A stretch of 64,000 nucleotides of DNA from Reticulascus tulasneorum (GCA_001557505.1 LSAX01000011.1:434001-498000), one strand, 5' to 3'; numbered from the stretch's first letter, positions 21,745 through 34,653 are shown. A program made the numbers and translations. Notes: generated by a model not told the origin, from the sequence alone.

Positions 21745-23015
21745 GATGGCTCCTGTGTCCAATTGGTTTGGTGAAGCTATTCGAGGATCGTTCAGGTCGG
21801 GTTCATAGGTGAAATCGAGTGAAAGAAGCTCGAAAGAAAGCTGGAAGTTGAGTTGGGAGATGTTGGTCTGCTGGCCCGAGATCAGCTCACTGCAGCCAAG
21901 GGACACTACGGGCTTCTGCCCCGCACTTACACAGCCCCGCGAACAAAGACAGCCACGTCACTTTTTTCCTTCTGGACGCAATGGGAAGAGAATGAGAATC
22001 CTAATTCATGTAGATCTCTGGATCATGAAGGTAAGCGTTTTAGAAACTGGTCAAGAAAAAAGCCGTTTCAAGGTCCGTCTGTGGTGGCGATGGGCGCGCT
22101 GCCCTCGCATTAAACAAAATTGTCCAGCTTCGCTGGGGCCACAATTCAAGCCGCATGCCGCATGCTTCCCGCTCGATCCCATTGGGCGTGGGTTCTAATT
22201 CGAGCTGTCGAAAGAGATGCCAACCAATCACTGGAGCAGGAATATATTGGCCTAGCTGAAGACAGCTCTTGGAGAGCTGTGTAGGCGCGAGGTTTTGGAT
22301 GCTGGCGCTTAGAGACATTGGTGGCGACGCGCGCTGTCATTGGCCCATGTCTTCATCGGAGGGCTTGAGCATCATGTCGCTAGATGCCGAGTCCCGATTG
22401 GGATTTGACCATCCCCTTTTCTAGTTCACCGTGTGTCCTTGTGCGCTGTGCACTCAAGTGCTGAGGCAGAGCAGTGATCATGGCATGGCATGGCATGTGG
22501 AGGTGATACTGTCAAGATTGATGTTTCAATCTACAATCGCTGTCATTCCTGACGAGAATCCCTGATACGCTGATTCTACGGTTCCAACCGACGGCTTTTC
22601 TTTGATCTTTCAACAGTACGATATCAAACATTCCAATGGGGCACCAATTAGGACTGGAACTGGTGCTTCGGATTTCTGTCGTTGACCCAGCGAAATCGAG
22701 TCTGATCAAATGTCCCAAGATAAGTGACAACCGACTCAACCCCGTTCCACCTCGCGGCGCTTCAAGGCAAGTGTTGAAGCATCATCTCCTGTTTCTGCCC
22801 GGCCAACATATATATCATGATTTCTACCTTTTCAAGCTCCTCTCGATAGTGTGATTTAACTCACTAAGCAAAGTGATTCCAATTTTTATTTTACCAACTC
22901 CCTGAGATGGAAAAGATTCCCCATCCATGCCCGTTCGTTTGCAAGAACGCAATGTGGAAAAACAAGCTTTTAAGACGTATGAAACGAAGCAAAAGGCACC
23001 CGCCTCTCTCCTGCT
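21745..23015. other. Intergenic
   Basis: Upstream of the AIM24 homologue and downstream of 2-isopropylmalate synthase. No supported gene. A GGCATGGCATGGCATG direct repeat lies at about 22482-22497. Confidence 0.45.
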
Positions 23016-25434
23016 TTAATTTTCCTTCTCTTCTCCTACATACCCGTTAACCTTCTCTTCCAGAATGGAGATGACACTATGCGTCTCTTGAGGTGCGGCG
23101 ATCGCAACGGGCTTCAGGATAGGAACCGTGGGTCGATTTGTGATGTACTGCGAATCAAAGATCGTCTTCGTTAGCCACCAAGTCCTTACTCCCTTCCCTC
23201 CCTTTTGCAACCCATTTGGATAAGACTTACATTGCTCGCCGCGCTCAGCAGGGCGATGAGCGAGCTCTGTACCACGTCCTCGTGGATACCGACGCCCCAG
23301 ATTGTCTGCTTGCTGCCTGTAGGCTTGCACTCGATATACGAGGCCGCCTTCACACCTCGACCCTCGCCGATGGCATGCTCCTTATAGTCGTGGACGTCAA
23401 GGTCAATGTTGAGTTCCTTGAGCGCAGCTACCATGCTAGAGATCGGTCCATTACCCCGACCACGCAATTTAAACTCTTTCCCGTCCACGAGGATAACACC
23501 CTCAAAGATTCGTATCAGGTCTTTTGTGTCCTGGGTTTTGCCTAGCGCTGAGGGCATAGGAGACCGTGAGCGGTCAGGGGTGATACTATAGTCAACAAGG
23601 CTAAAGTGGGGATTATTGTGGAGAAAATAAGTTGCCTCGAAGAGTTGTGTAATCTCGATAGCTAGCAGCTCGTGCCCAAGCTCCTCGGTGCGGCGCTGGA
23701 CAACGTTAGAGAAGGCGACCTGGAGGCCGCGCGGGAGATCGAGCTGCAGCTTCGACTGCAAAATGAACGCGCTTCCTCCCTTCCCAGACTGCGAGTTAAC
23801 GCGAATGATAGCCTCATAATTGCGACCGATATCTTGGGGATCCAGTGGCAGGTAGGGCATCCCGTGCCATGGGTCCTCGCTGGATAGGCCTTGTCGTTGA
23901 CGGGCCTCGAATCCCTTCTTGATTGCATCCTGATGGCTGCCCGAGAAGGCTGCGCAGACTAGGCTACCGCTGTAGGCGGCACGCTCGTGGACGGGAATCT
24001 TGGTGCAGGATTCGACCATCTCGATGACTGAGTTCAGATTGGAGAAATCTATTTTCGGGCTCACACCCTGTGTGTACAGGTTCAAAGCCAAGGTGACGAG
24101 ATCGACATTCCCCGTTCTCTCCCCGTTGCTGTGAAAGGGTCAGTATTGTCTCATGTATCGCCAGGACGGGAAGAGATACGCACCCAAAAAGACAGCCCTC
24201 TACACGGTCAGCTCCCGCCATCTGGCCAAGCTCTGCTGCCGCAATACCTGTAACACGTCAGTGGCTACACAATGGTGCCAGAATTGTATACACTAACTAC
24301 ATCCACGATCATTGTGAGGATGCTGCCGAAAATCATTAATATGGTCATGAGATAGGCGTGGAAAACGGGGGAAGTTTAGCTTACCAGAGACACGCATACG
24401 CTCTCCCTATCCCCGATGTTGTTACAAAAGCGCTCTACCAAGTCCGCATATATGTTGGGTGTTGACAACTCGACCGTAGCAGGCAAGTTGAGGATGATTT
24501 GGTCACCGGTTTCTCCATTAGGGGCCCACGCAGCTTTTACCGCGCGGCACACCCTCACGGCGTAGTCGGAATCTGTGTCGGAGAAACACTCTGGCGAGAA
24601 CTCGAACTGCCATCGAGTTCCCGACGCTTCGGGGTTGTCCTTGGTCAGAGACCTAACCAGCTTTGTGCATTCCACAGCGAGCTCGAGCGTCTGCTCTTCC
24701 GAGTAGCCGAAAACAACTTGCCGGAAGCACTCGCTCGTGGCGAGGTAGATATGGATGATGGCGTTTTTTGCCCCGCGGACCGACTCTACAGTCTTCCGAA
24801 TGAGATCGGGACGACAGGGCGAAAGGACCTGCAGAAATACGTCGTCCGGCACGGCTCCCGGGGTTTCGATCAAGCGGCGGGTGAAGTCGAAGTCGGTTTG
24901 AGATGCAGAAGGGAAAGAGACCTCAATCTCCTTGTAGCCTAGGTCGCACAACATCTTGAAGTAGCGCCATTTCTCCTCGCCATTCTGTTTGTTGACCGGT
25001 CCATATCAGTTCCGGGACGCAGGCATGCTAGCTCACGCGAGAAGCTCAAGGAGCCTGCGCGGGCTGGAGAAACATACCATTGGATCGGGCAGACTCTGGT
25101 TGCCATCGCGGAGGCAAGAGCTTCGAGGATATTAGCAACACCTCATGCGCTGAGAGTGTATATTGGGTAACATACGACAGCCAGCGAGGGGCTTTGTCAA
25201 TGACCTTGTCGGGCCACTGCCTGTTCGGCAGATGCAGCGGCTAGCCAGGTTAGTTGGATGATGTAAGCTGAGAACATGGAGGCGAGAAGCTCAAGCTCAC
25301 CTTGAACGGCTTGTATTTCTTCCACGGCTCATTAAGCCTGAGAGGAGGGTCAATAAGGTTAGCCCTACATGATTCAAATAATCGATTGAACAAGGGAAGT
25401 GTTCGCTAGCAGCTCAGGCAACCTACATGGGCAT
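23016..25434 (-). CDS. LEU4: 2-isopropylmalate synthase
   Basis: Nine exons give 622 residues: 25434-25427, 25337-25301, 25240-25176, 25120-25078, 24984-24385, 24322-24301, 24247-24184, 24128-23231 and 23147-23016. All junctions are GT-AG and all phases close. The enzyme condenses acetyl-CoA with 2-oxoisovalerate, the committed step of leucine synthesis. Visible motifs are RDGNQSLPDPM near residue 45 (catalytic Arg-Asp), the metal-binding HPHNDRGC at about 252-259, and NGERTGNVDLVTLALN. The C-terminal part (GRGNGPISSMVAAL and following) is the leucine-sensing regulatory domain, so feedback inhibition is expected. No mitochondrial presequence is evident, since the protein begins MPMLNEPWKKYKPFK. 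The first coding exon is only 8 nt. The symbol is assigned by family; fungi often have two paralogues. Confidence 0.93.
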
Positions 25435-27349
25435 CTTGGTGGCGGGAGGTCGGCGGACGTTTGGGAACGGGCCGGTTGGTGCGGGGTGGGTTTCGAGTGG
25501 CGGAAATTGGAAGGACCGGGGAAAGCGGGAAAACGGAGCACGTTGCTTTTTCAGTTTCAGTAGAGAGTATCTCCGAAGAAGAAGAGGAAGAGGGAGAAAA
25601 AGAAACAAGGGTAGAAGGACGCATCAGAACGAAAAAAAAGTTTGAGTCAGAGAAGCATTAAATTTTGGATTTGTTTATCCCCTCGGCTGACGACGGACCC
25701 CGCTCATGCACGAGCCCCACCGACCCCTCTATTAAGCGCCTAGTGCCCTACGAAGCCGCTGTAAGAGCGTCGGGGATTATTAGTTCTCTTTACTCTCTGT
25801 ACTTCTGTAATTACGCTGTAGAATTGGTGCATGAGTAAACTGAATGCTCTGTAAATCTTTCAAGATGATTCAAATTAGCCTATATTCCCGCCTCGTACAT
25901 GATTGTGGTCTATTGGCAGCCGCGGTGGTACTTGTTGAGCTGTCAAGCCATAGTGACTAACGCTCTGCAACAGTTCCCATTTTGTAGCTTCGTAACGGCA
26001 AGAAAATTGACGTGATGGTCAGGTGGCCAGGATGGTGTGCTAGGACCGTTGATCGTTGGGTGGTCCCACTGAAAATTGTTCGGCGGCCGGACCGCTTTAC
26101 GTAAGGCCGTCAGATGGTCACTGATTGGATGGCGGCCGCGTTCACAAACTGCGCGGCTCCGGCACCTGGCTGGCATATATTTCCTCGAGACTCGCAAATA
26201 ATGTTGTAAGACTCCGTACATCAACCCAACCCCGTGCATGCCAAGAGCTGGATTTATTCGGATATAAGCTGACATTACGGGCGGCATCACCAGGCCATAT
26301 TATGCACACAAGTGTAAATGTCCGGGTGACACTTCTAAACATCAGAATCTTATCCCTTGTAGGAACATAATCATCCCGTGGTACTTCGAGTAAGCCATAT
26401 TTCTCATTTCGGTCTATAGGCCAAGAAACTAGCTTCGCTACGACAATAACACAAGTATCAGGCAGTTGATTTGGCATGGACACTCTTCTTATTTGGAAAC
26501 TAAGCGAGTGCCCGATTCTCAAATACCTGTCCCCTCCCCCGGGCAGAAGTTTGGTAAGCACATAAATACTTCTGCTTTTGGAAGCCAAGTGATTACCTTA
26601 AGTGTAGATATGTTTCGTGCGAAGGGACTTTGGTTACTGTTCCAGTATTTTGCGACCAGGAACCCGGTTATCATTCCAAATAGATTCATCATGGAAGCCC
26701 TATGTCGCATTACTTCCTCTTCTAGCTAACATAGTTGTGTACCTATGCGTGAATGCTCGTCGTTCAGGCGGGGCATTATATACGAATATTTCATTGGGGG
26801 TCGTCAAGTAGTCAGCTAGTTTTGGATGACTCTCGATACTAAGAAGGAGTGCTTGGTGGTCCCTATTGCAAATTTTGAAGTCAATGAGATGGCCGTTCCC
26901 TTCAAGGCGCACACAGTCAGCCAATTATAAGAAGAACAAATAACTAAAAGAGGAAAAGTTGCTACATGAAGCAGTCAAAAGATGAATCTACTATGGAGAG
27001 TTGAGATCCTTAACCCAGCTCTCCAGATCTCACGATACTCAGAGACTTCCATCGGTGGACTGGTCGTACCAATCATAGCCCTCGTCACAAGGATTCTAGT
27101 CCTTGTCACCGGACTCTGGGTTCATCATGAATTGCTTCAATCAACCCATCACCAGTACCTTCGTAGGCAATGACAATAAGCAGTGCTTACCAGCATAGCC
27201 CTCCCCTCAGTAACTTCAATCAAAGATACCGTAACAGTCCATGATTCCTGTTTGGGCTCATTTTGACCCTTGCTTTCTGAGTTCTAGATTAACTATAAAG
27301 TGCTCGACGACTGCTCTACTTTGACAGAAACATAACTCTCTATTTTACA
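25435..27349. other. Intergenic, partly A+T-rich
   Basis: The promoter of the 2-isopropylmalate synthase gene lies on the left and the upstream region of a small secreted protein gene on the right. Short frames occur on both strands, but none is convincing. I did not find a clear Leu3-type everted CCGG site. Confidence 0.4.
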
Positions 27350-27439
27350 CAGCTCTTCATTCTACAGCTCTTCATTCTACAGCTCTTCATTCTACAGCTC
27401 TTCATTCTACAGCTCTTCATTCTACAGCTCTTCATTCTA
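27350..27439 (+). repeat. Six perfect tandem copies of a 15-bp unit
   Basis: The unit CAGCTCTTCATTCTA is repeated six times without mismatch at 27350-27439, then fades into a partial copy. The array ends 56 bases before the start codon of a small secreted protein gene, so it lies in its promoter or 5' leader. The unit contains no ATG on the plus strand. Copy number could vary between strains. Confidence 0.95.
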
Positions 27440-27495
27440 TAGCTCTCTCCATTCCACACAACAATCTCTACCTTTACTACCAATCCATTTACAAA

Positions 27496-28058
27496 ATGCT
27501 TTCTCCACTCATCCTCCTTGCAGTCCTTGGTCTCGGACCCATGGGTCTTGTTAACGCTCTGCCAAGTGGAACGGAAAATGCCACGCTTGTCGAGCGAGCA
27601 GTCCGCTGCCACGGACCAACATTCAGCCAGCCTGATTTGCACCAGCTGAGATTCAATGTTGCGAACTTTTGGGACAGACACACCGTCATCGGCACCGATG
27701 ACGACCACAGAGACGCGTTCGGAACAGCACAGGTGTGCGTTCAAGCGTAAGAAACTAGCAATACCATCCTTGTCCGGGCGTGCGAGTACTAACCCAGAAC
27801 AGTGAGCCCCTTGTGGACAGCGACCTTGGCGAATGGGTTTCTGCTAGGCGAGAGGATATTGCAGGGGCCATTGACGGACTTCGAGACAGCTGCTGCAAGA
27901 ATAATGTTTGGTATGAGTCCTTCGCCCACATCAGCCAAGGAAGTATAGCACAGCTAACTAGTGGTTGATATAGTCAGGGCACCGGCCATTGGCGTATTCC
28001 AGCATTGCATGGACGCGCAAACGTCTATATTCAAAAGAACAACGGTGTTTGTGCCTAG
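27496..28058 (+). CDS. Small secreted six-cysteine protein
   Basis: Three exons (introns 27747-27802 and 27911-27973, both GT-AG with good branch sites) encode 147 residues. A signal peptide (MLSPLILLAVLGLGPMGLVNA) is followed by a mature part with cysteines at 38, 81, 114, 115, 120 and 146, an even number that suits three disulfides. There is one N-glycosylation sequon (NAT) soon after cleavage, and LVERA could be a processing site. The protein ends VYIQKNNGVCA. I do not recognise the family. Size, secretion and cysteine content make it a candidate effector or antimicrobial-type protein, but no toxic or enzymatic motif is visible. It sits alone in a gene-poor stretch. Confidence 0.75.
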
Positions 28059-31000
28059 ATTGGCGCTGAAATAAGCATAACGATCACCTATGTGTCGGGA
28101 GACTGAAACATAGTAGATGCATCTCGTATTGCAGTCCAACAGAGCTTAGACAATGGCCTCTCTATTATTCTTCAACTAGCTTTCTTACCTAGCTCACTCA
28201 CTCTCTCGCATTCCTGTCAACTCTGGGATTAAGTGAGCTAGCCCGCTTACTCTATTTACAAAACTACAATACTTAGATAGACAGTCTTTACCTCTAGTAT
28301 TTGAACTAAGTATTTACCCTAAAAAAACTCGTTCCCATGTATAGCATTGATCGTACCTGCCGGGAACCATAGAGTTATTGCTAGTAACCCTGAGAGACTA
28401 GCACGCATGGCTGGGATTCCAATCTGCCTCAAACCTGAAGCGCCGAGCAATGTCGGGCATGTTAGATGGCCCGATAGTTCAATGCTAAAGCCTCGCGCTG
28501 TCGCTCCCAAACCGCGGAGGCGAGTGTCGCCATGCTTACATACGCCGGTACGTAAGGTGACGACGCATTCACCCAACCGACCCCCTCCCAACGGCCGGCC
28601 CCATTGGTGCCCCTCCGATTTGAAAGGCTGCGCCTGCGCACGGTTACTACGCACCATCCCATCCCTATCGTGCCACCTCACCGCAGGAATCGGGTATTTG
28701 TGCAAAAAGAGGACCTTTGCCATTTCGCTAAAGCTTGGTTCCCGGGGCCCTGGCATCTGACAGATTTGAGGAAGTCTATCGCCTGCATCCTGCCCTGACG
28801 TGTGGGCCCCGCCCCTCCCTGGGTCCAGTTGCCGGAACAGGCCGAGATGACCGAGATGGCCGACGAGCGGCCCAGGAATCTGGGACTCTGGGACTGATGA
28901 TGAGGGGGTGATGGGGGGGATAGGGACCTTTGTCCGTGGTTTGGTAAATTGATGGCGGAGGCAAAGCCGGCGTCTTCGGCGCAATGCGACCGCCATTGCC
29001 CTCGGGATAGCTAGTGCTTTGAAACATTGTGATATGATAACATAATCGTAGGGATCCGGGGCAGGGTTCAAGGCGCCGGATGGATGCCGCTAGACTGGAT
29101 TTCATATCAATAGGCAATGCCGGGGCACATCTTCCATGTTTGCGGTTGATGCGTGTTGGTCAAACGGCATTTGCGCGCGAGTATGGGCGAGGCTTGAGAG
29201 CTAACACCCAATAGCCCTTAGTAATGGGTTTGACACTGGGATGGGGAAACCCCAGCAAAATCTTTTTTGCGGCGTCTCATTTGCAACACGAAAAACCTCA
29301 CATTTCCGGTGCTTTGGTCTCGGCGCTTGAAGAAGGCAAGGGAAGGGAAGAAAAAAAAAACCGCAGATCCGGCATCACCGCGTGGGTCCCTCGGGACAAA
29401 GTGGATAATTGAAGAGGAAAAAACCATCGTAGATTCCGAGATGCCGTTCTGGAAGATGGGGTCTAGATCTACCACCGCACATAACAATAGTACGCATGCC
29501 GACAAGGTATGCATGCGTTCGTTCTAATTAATTTAGAGCACAAATCTCATCGGATACACCCATCCATCCATCGAACCACGAGGAACGCACGTTGTGCAAC
29601 TGCAAGATTCAAGGTAATGATTTGCACAATCATGCCTATTCAGTAGATGTCCCCACCGCCCGGATGATGAACACAAAAGGAACCTGAAATGGGGTTACAT
29701 ATCCTCCTACGGAGCCCCCCATGTGCCTAAGACCCTTCTCCTTGCCCCTGCTCGTGCATCGAACAAGTCTCCTCTCTCAGCCCGGGGTTGAGCTCCACCA
29801 ATGGTGTGGGGGAATCTCTGCTGCCAGGGCGACCTAGATCTCGGTCACGGACCGACTGGATGCACAAGGGATGGTCATTGGATCAGTCATAAAATTTTGT
29901 TCATCTTGCACTGCTGTGCCGGTTGCCAATCGAGGCTCCCACCAACCGTCATGGTGGTGCCGCCTAGATTAACTACCCTCTTGTTCGCCATGTGACGCCC
30001 GTTTGGACCGTCAAGACGAGGGATGGGTGGATGCGAGATGGTGTGCATGAGATTATCGCAACCCCTTCCCGGCTATTAAGGCTGTTGGGTTTGCGTCGAA
30101 CAATCCAGACGGTGTTGGCGCTGTGATTGGAGAGAAAGCGATGGGGGGCCCGAAGGTCTGGATTTCGGTGTTTCGAGTCGGTAGAACTGTCGAGCGGACA
30201 TATAAGTATCGTGGCATATAAGATGTGCCGAGACGATACTTCAGGCGTTCATTGAACGATGTGTGCGTATCAAAGTCGTCCCAGCTGGGCGGAAGATGTC
30301 AGCCGTTCCCGGCGACCTCGACCATTCATGCGGTAGCAGCTTTGATGAGCTGTCCCAGCGAGTCGGGATTAAAAGGAAATAAAAAGAGCATCTCGAAAGT
30401 TTCCAAATTGTCGACGCATCAAATCACAGCATGGTTCATCCCAGCTGGGGGGGACAGCTTTCGTGGAGCCGCCGATGGTGCTTACTTGGTCTGGCACTCT
30501 ACCATCGGATCGCTAACGTCCTGACGCGAGATTGACGAGCGGGCTGGCGATGTCCCCATCCTGAATCTGAGTCGAGGAGTGTCACTGCCCGCACGCTCGC
30601 TGCATTGCAACGGACCCCGATACGTAGCCACTCAGATGCATGCCTAGCGAGTATGGAAGAGGACATTTTGTTTTGTTCCAGACCAGGTCTGTAGCTCGTG
30701 CCACGTTTTCTCCAGGTTGTGTCTGTTCCCCCTTTTCTCGAACCGTGCGATAATTGGAAATGTTTCTTGTTCTGTGCAGCCCGCCCAGCAATGCACAATG
30801 CTACGGTGATAGGCGCCATCTGATACTCGACTCGAAAACGCCGTGGGTATGAATTGAGAACAAAGCAAACAAGGCATCTCATCGGGCTTTCCTCAACGGG
30901 GCCCCCATCCAGACATGCCATAAACTTGAGACGTCCTAGCGAGCCGCCACCATTTTAACAAGACGATGCAATGCAGACCTAAAAACGGGCTCGAAGGTGT

Positions 31001-33792
31001 CTCAGGTGGGCTGCGGTCCAAAAGTGACGCCCGCGATGGCGGTGTTGGGAAAGGACGTGTGTTTTTCTTCCCTCTCCCTTTTTCCCAGCGCGCCGCCTGC
31101 TGCGTTAGCGCCAACAAAGGGCCATGCAGGCAGGCAGGATTGGACTGGAGGCGTCGTTATTTTGGAGATTAGGTCGAGTTTTAGCACGGGCGAGACGACG
31201 TGAGTCTCATGCGCACATCGACCGCCCAGCCGGATCGTATATCGCCGTTTTCTTATGATATGTTATGAACACCGAAGGACATGGGGCGATATGTTATCCT
31301 GTATAACGATGAAATGTCAAACACTGGTGGTGTGTTGGGGCGTGTCCAAGATTTGGAAGACGTGCAGTTGGCCAGCCCTATTGGAAGATTCTGAGGTTCA
31401 CGTAAGAAAATGTAAGCCGGATTCCTGCGTAAGGATTCGGCACTTGTCGTTATACTGTAAGGTACCCTTACCGGAGAAGCACCTATCAAGGCACGAGCGA
31501 CGACTTTGACGTCCAGGGTTGCCCCCTAAAGGAGCTGATAATTCAAGGCAAAACATCGAGACAAGGCGATGAGAGAAAGCAAGGAAGCAGCATCGTTTCT
31601 GCACCAGTGGATCCCTCCTACCTTGTTGGGATTGGGCCCGGATCGACCCACCATCCTCTTCTGGTGGGGAGAATAGAAAGTTGATACGCAGTATTACGGA
31701 CTAATTAACAGAGCTACTACATATTCGTAGTAAATAGCGACGTGCTACGTAACTTAGTAAAGGGGCCACGGGGGGGTTCCTAGTTGAGGAGAGCCCTGCC
31801 AGGTTTTGGCCCATGCGCCCACCGAAGCCGAGGACAAACTCCAAGGGTTGTGGTTCTTTTGGGAGACGTGGTCTGAGAGCCCGTTTTGTGTCCCACTGGC
31901 GCATTCCCTCTGGGTCCCGCTGCTTTTCAAATTCCGCGAGAGTATTGGAGACCTTGGCTGAACAGCAATGCGTGGCCGGGCTGGAGGGTACCCGATACAA
32001 TCGGGTAGGGTAGGTCGCTCCACTGATCCGCTGGGACAAATGTCTCTCCATAACCTCCTAGCGGCTCCCGAGACCCCAATCAGTGGGTTTTACGCGCACA
32101 GTCGACACCCCAGGGTTGAGGCAGCGTTTCCGGTGTGCGGTACGTCCGTAAAAGCTGCTTGGGGGTTGCGATAGACCATGATTGCAAGTATGTACGTATT
32201 CTTTTAGTACGTAGTACACCGTAGTACACCGTAGAAAGCAGGGCATCGCACCTCCGTCGTGGGCTTGGCACTAAAGCTGGGGAGGGCCAAAAAGGTGCCA
32301 GAAGGCAGGCTGTGCACAGTTAGGTCGAACTGATTCTCCAGCGCCCGCTAGGGACCCCCAACTGAGTCAAGTGGTGGTGGTGGTGGTGACCACCCTATGG
32401 AGAGCGAGGTAGGACGACGACTCGATGAATGGTCCTCCTTCTCTCCCTTCCATTTGGTGTGTGTGTGTGCCTGCCACAAAACCCCCCCAAGTACTAGGTA
32501 GTTCAGCGTGCACCAGATAGCGATGCCCGCTATTAATCCACTGGATGACAGGCTCAAATGCACTGGAAGGCGGATTGCGTAGGTGCCACGGGGGCTGATG
32601 ACCGCTGATTTGACGCTCCCAGGGGCAGTGGACCCCCCTCCCCCCCCCCCTGCCTGCCAGGCATAACCCAGCCAGCCCAGATTCCCAGCAGATGGGGAAT
32701 CAATCCCATAATTCCCAGCAGCCCAGCACGCCAGAACATCACCCGCTCGGAGTATCCACCTGCAAGTAGCTTAGTGGGGAACATGCCGCACCCCTGCCAT
32801 CCGGGTATAGTCGACCCCTTGCGCGACTTCGCTAAGGCGTCTCCAGCGCGGAGATGCACCCCGGCTTCAAGTATCTCGTGGCGTGTCGCTACTGATTGGC
32901 GAGGGCCTGGCAAGGTACAGTCGCCTCGTATCACCATCATTTGACTAGTTCTGGCACCAACCCAAGCCTCCGGTCACTTAACTTACCCATTTCCCAGTCG
33001 CCGCCCACAAACTGCAAGGCAGGCAAGCAGGCAAGCCAGCAAGCAAAAAGACGCAGAGCGGCAACAAACCAGCCAGTGGAGGACAAGAGAAAGCAGAAGC
33101 AGAGCAAACCATCCAGACCTTTCCTTTCTCCTCCTCCTCCTCGAACGACCCGACCAATGCACTGCGTGCGTCCTCCTGCCATCCATCCATCCATCCATCC
33201 CTTCAAACCAATATCAACCCTTTGGACGCTTCGCCAGTCAACCTCGCATTCGCCCACCCACACACGCAATAATACTACGCTCTCCCCTCCCATCCAGGCT
33301 CGCCATGCGGAGGAGGTCCCGGCGTCGGACATCACCCACATCTTGAACATTCGTCAGCTGCCAAACACATGGCAGCAGCAGCAACAGCAGCAGCAGGAGA
33401 CCAAGAAGACGAAAGAAGAAGACGAAGAAGCAAATCTCCACCCACGCGTCGCCGAGTCCCTGTCTTTCGCTCTGAACCCCCATCGTCAGAACGTCATTCC
33501 CGACAGTGCCAGGCATTCGTTGGTAGGAAAAAAGTAGTTTAGCTTCTCACCGCACGACTGCCCCTACTGGAAACTAGTTAGTCACCTCGGCTCCGTCGTG
33601 GCAGCCAAGAACCTCGAGGCGCACTACGCCCACGCATTAGCGCAACCACTTTGTGGATGCCTTCATAATACCAGCCCGCCCCCCCAGCACCCTTCCGGTT
33701 TTCTTCTACCCTCCCTTCACCTCTCACACCAATCCACTCTCTTTCGTAATACTCTTCATTCTCTTCTTCAGGTTTTCTAATCTGGAGGGAAG
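28059..33792. other. Long gene-free stretch, 5.7 kb
   Basis: No credible protein gene on either strand. Long frames exist, but their composition is poor and they lack splice logic. The right end (about 33000-33790) looks like a transcribed leader: CT-rich, with (CCAT)n at about 33179-33200 and a CAG-rich tract at about 33371-33398. Poly-C (about 32633-32650) and a GTGGTGGTGGTGGTGGTG run (about 32371-32389) are simple repeats. An unannotated noncoding RNA cannot be excluded. Confidence 0.45.
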
Positions 33793-34653
33793 ATGTTCGA
33801 GTATTACACCTTTGGCACCCAGGTGCATGCCTCGGGTGTCGATGGTGCAGGTCATGACCCGCACCAGCTATCGCCACTCGAGCTTCCGATAAAGGCAGAC
33901 CAGCAGTCTCCAACACCACCAACACATTCTGCATCGGAGTCAATAGCCACCACCACCACCACAACACCCATAGGCTCCGATGTCGAGCCAGCGCCGTTGT
34001 CTCAACCTATCGAGACTCTCGTTCAGGAGATGAGCAAGCAGACATTATTGCAGGACGTTTCTTCGCGTCAACAAACAGAGCAGAGGATACCAACACCGAC
34101 AACTACCTCACTGATTACCACTTCGATAGCGCCTTTTCTAGAAGCCGACGATGAAGCGGAGATGGATTTAATAATGGAACACAACGAATTTGAAGCACCC
34201 GTTTTGGACTTCAAGAGGTTACGACGGCAGCAGGATTGTCGATTCAATAACAACCCAACCAATACCCGGACCATCGAGACACTTGTCGAGGGCATGATCT
34301 CGACCGGAGCTCAGTGCAACGTCCGGCAACCACCGCTCCCCTCATTACCAAATTTCGTAGATGACATCTTGGAGCCCGACCACGACCCGGTCAACCTTGA
34401 TGGAGACGACTTTTTCTGCCGAGACCTTGAGGTCGACGAAGGCTTCGTGGAGGACAGCGGGGATCTTCTGTGGCTCGAATCTAGCCTTGCCCAGTTCAAA
34501 AACTGTTTGCCAACCGGCCCGCACAGATTCGGGCGATTGAGATACAGAGGATCTGCGGAGACCGCCCTCCGTTGCCAGAATGTCGTGCGCAATCGGCCCC
34601 GGATGCGAAAGAGGAAAGGGGTGAAGTCGTCGAGGGATCCGAAACCAACATGA
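33793..34653 (+). CDS. Conserved-looking protein with two IETLV motifs
   Basis: Single-exon frame of 286 residues starting MFEYYTFGTQVHASGVDG. Two similar segments occur, PIETLVQEM (residues 72-80) and TIETLVEGM (160-168). The second runs into ISTGAQCNVRQP, which has the feel of a conserved fungal motif. The middle is acidic and the C-terminus strongly basic (RPRMRKRKGVKSSR), compatible with nuclear localisation or nucleic-acid contact. No membrane segment, signal peptide or catalytic signature. A TTCTTCAG just before the start at about 33771 could be a leader-intron acceptor. I cannot name the family. Confidence 0.65.
   Translation: MFEYYTFGTQVHASGVDGAGHDPHQLSPLELPIKADQQSPTPPTHSASESIATTTTTTPIGSDVEPAPLSQPIETLVQEMSKQTLLQDVSSRQQTEQRIPTPTTTSLITTSIAPFLEADDEAEMDLIMEHNEFEAPVLDFKRLRRQQDCRFNNNPTNTRTIETLVEGMISTGAQCNVRQPPLPSLPNFVDDILEPDHDPVNLDGDDFFCRDLEVDEGFVEDSGDLLWLESSLAQFKNCLPTGPHRFGRLRYRGSAETALRCQNVVRNRPRMRKRKGVKSSRDPKPT

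Noticed and set aside
28319..29117. Long minus-strand frames of 250 and 113 residues
   Set aside because: Low-complexity Pro/Arg/Gly composition, mutually overlapping, with no homology cue.
32896..33537. 213-residue plus-strand frame with a Gln run
   Set aside because: It is built from simple repeats (CCAT, CAG, GAAGA) within what looks like the leader of the gene at 33793.
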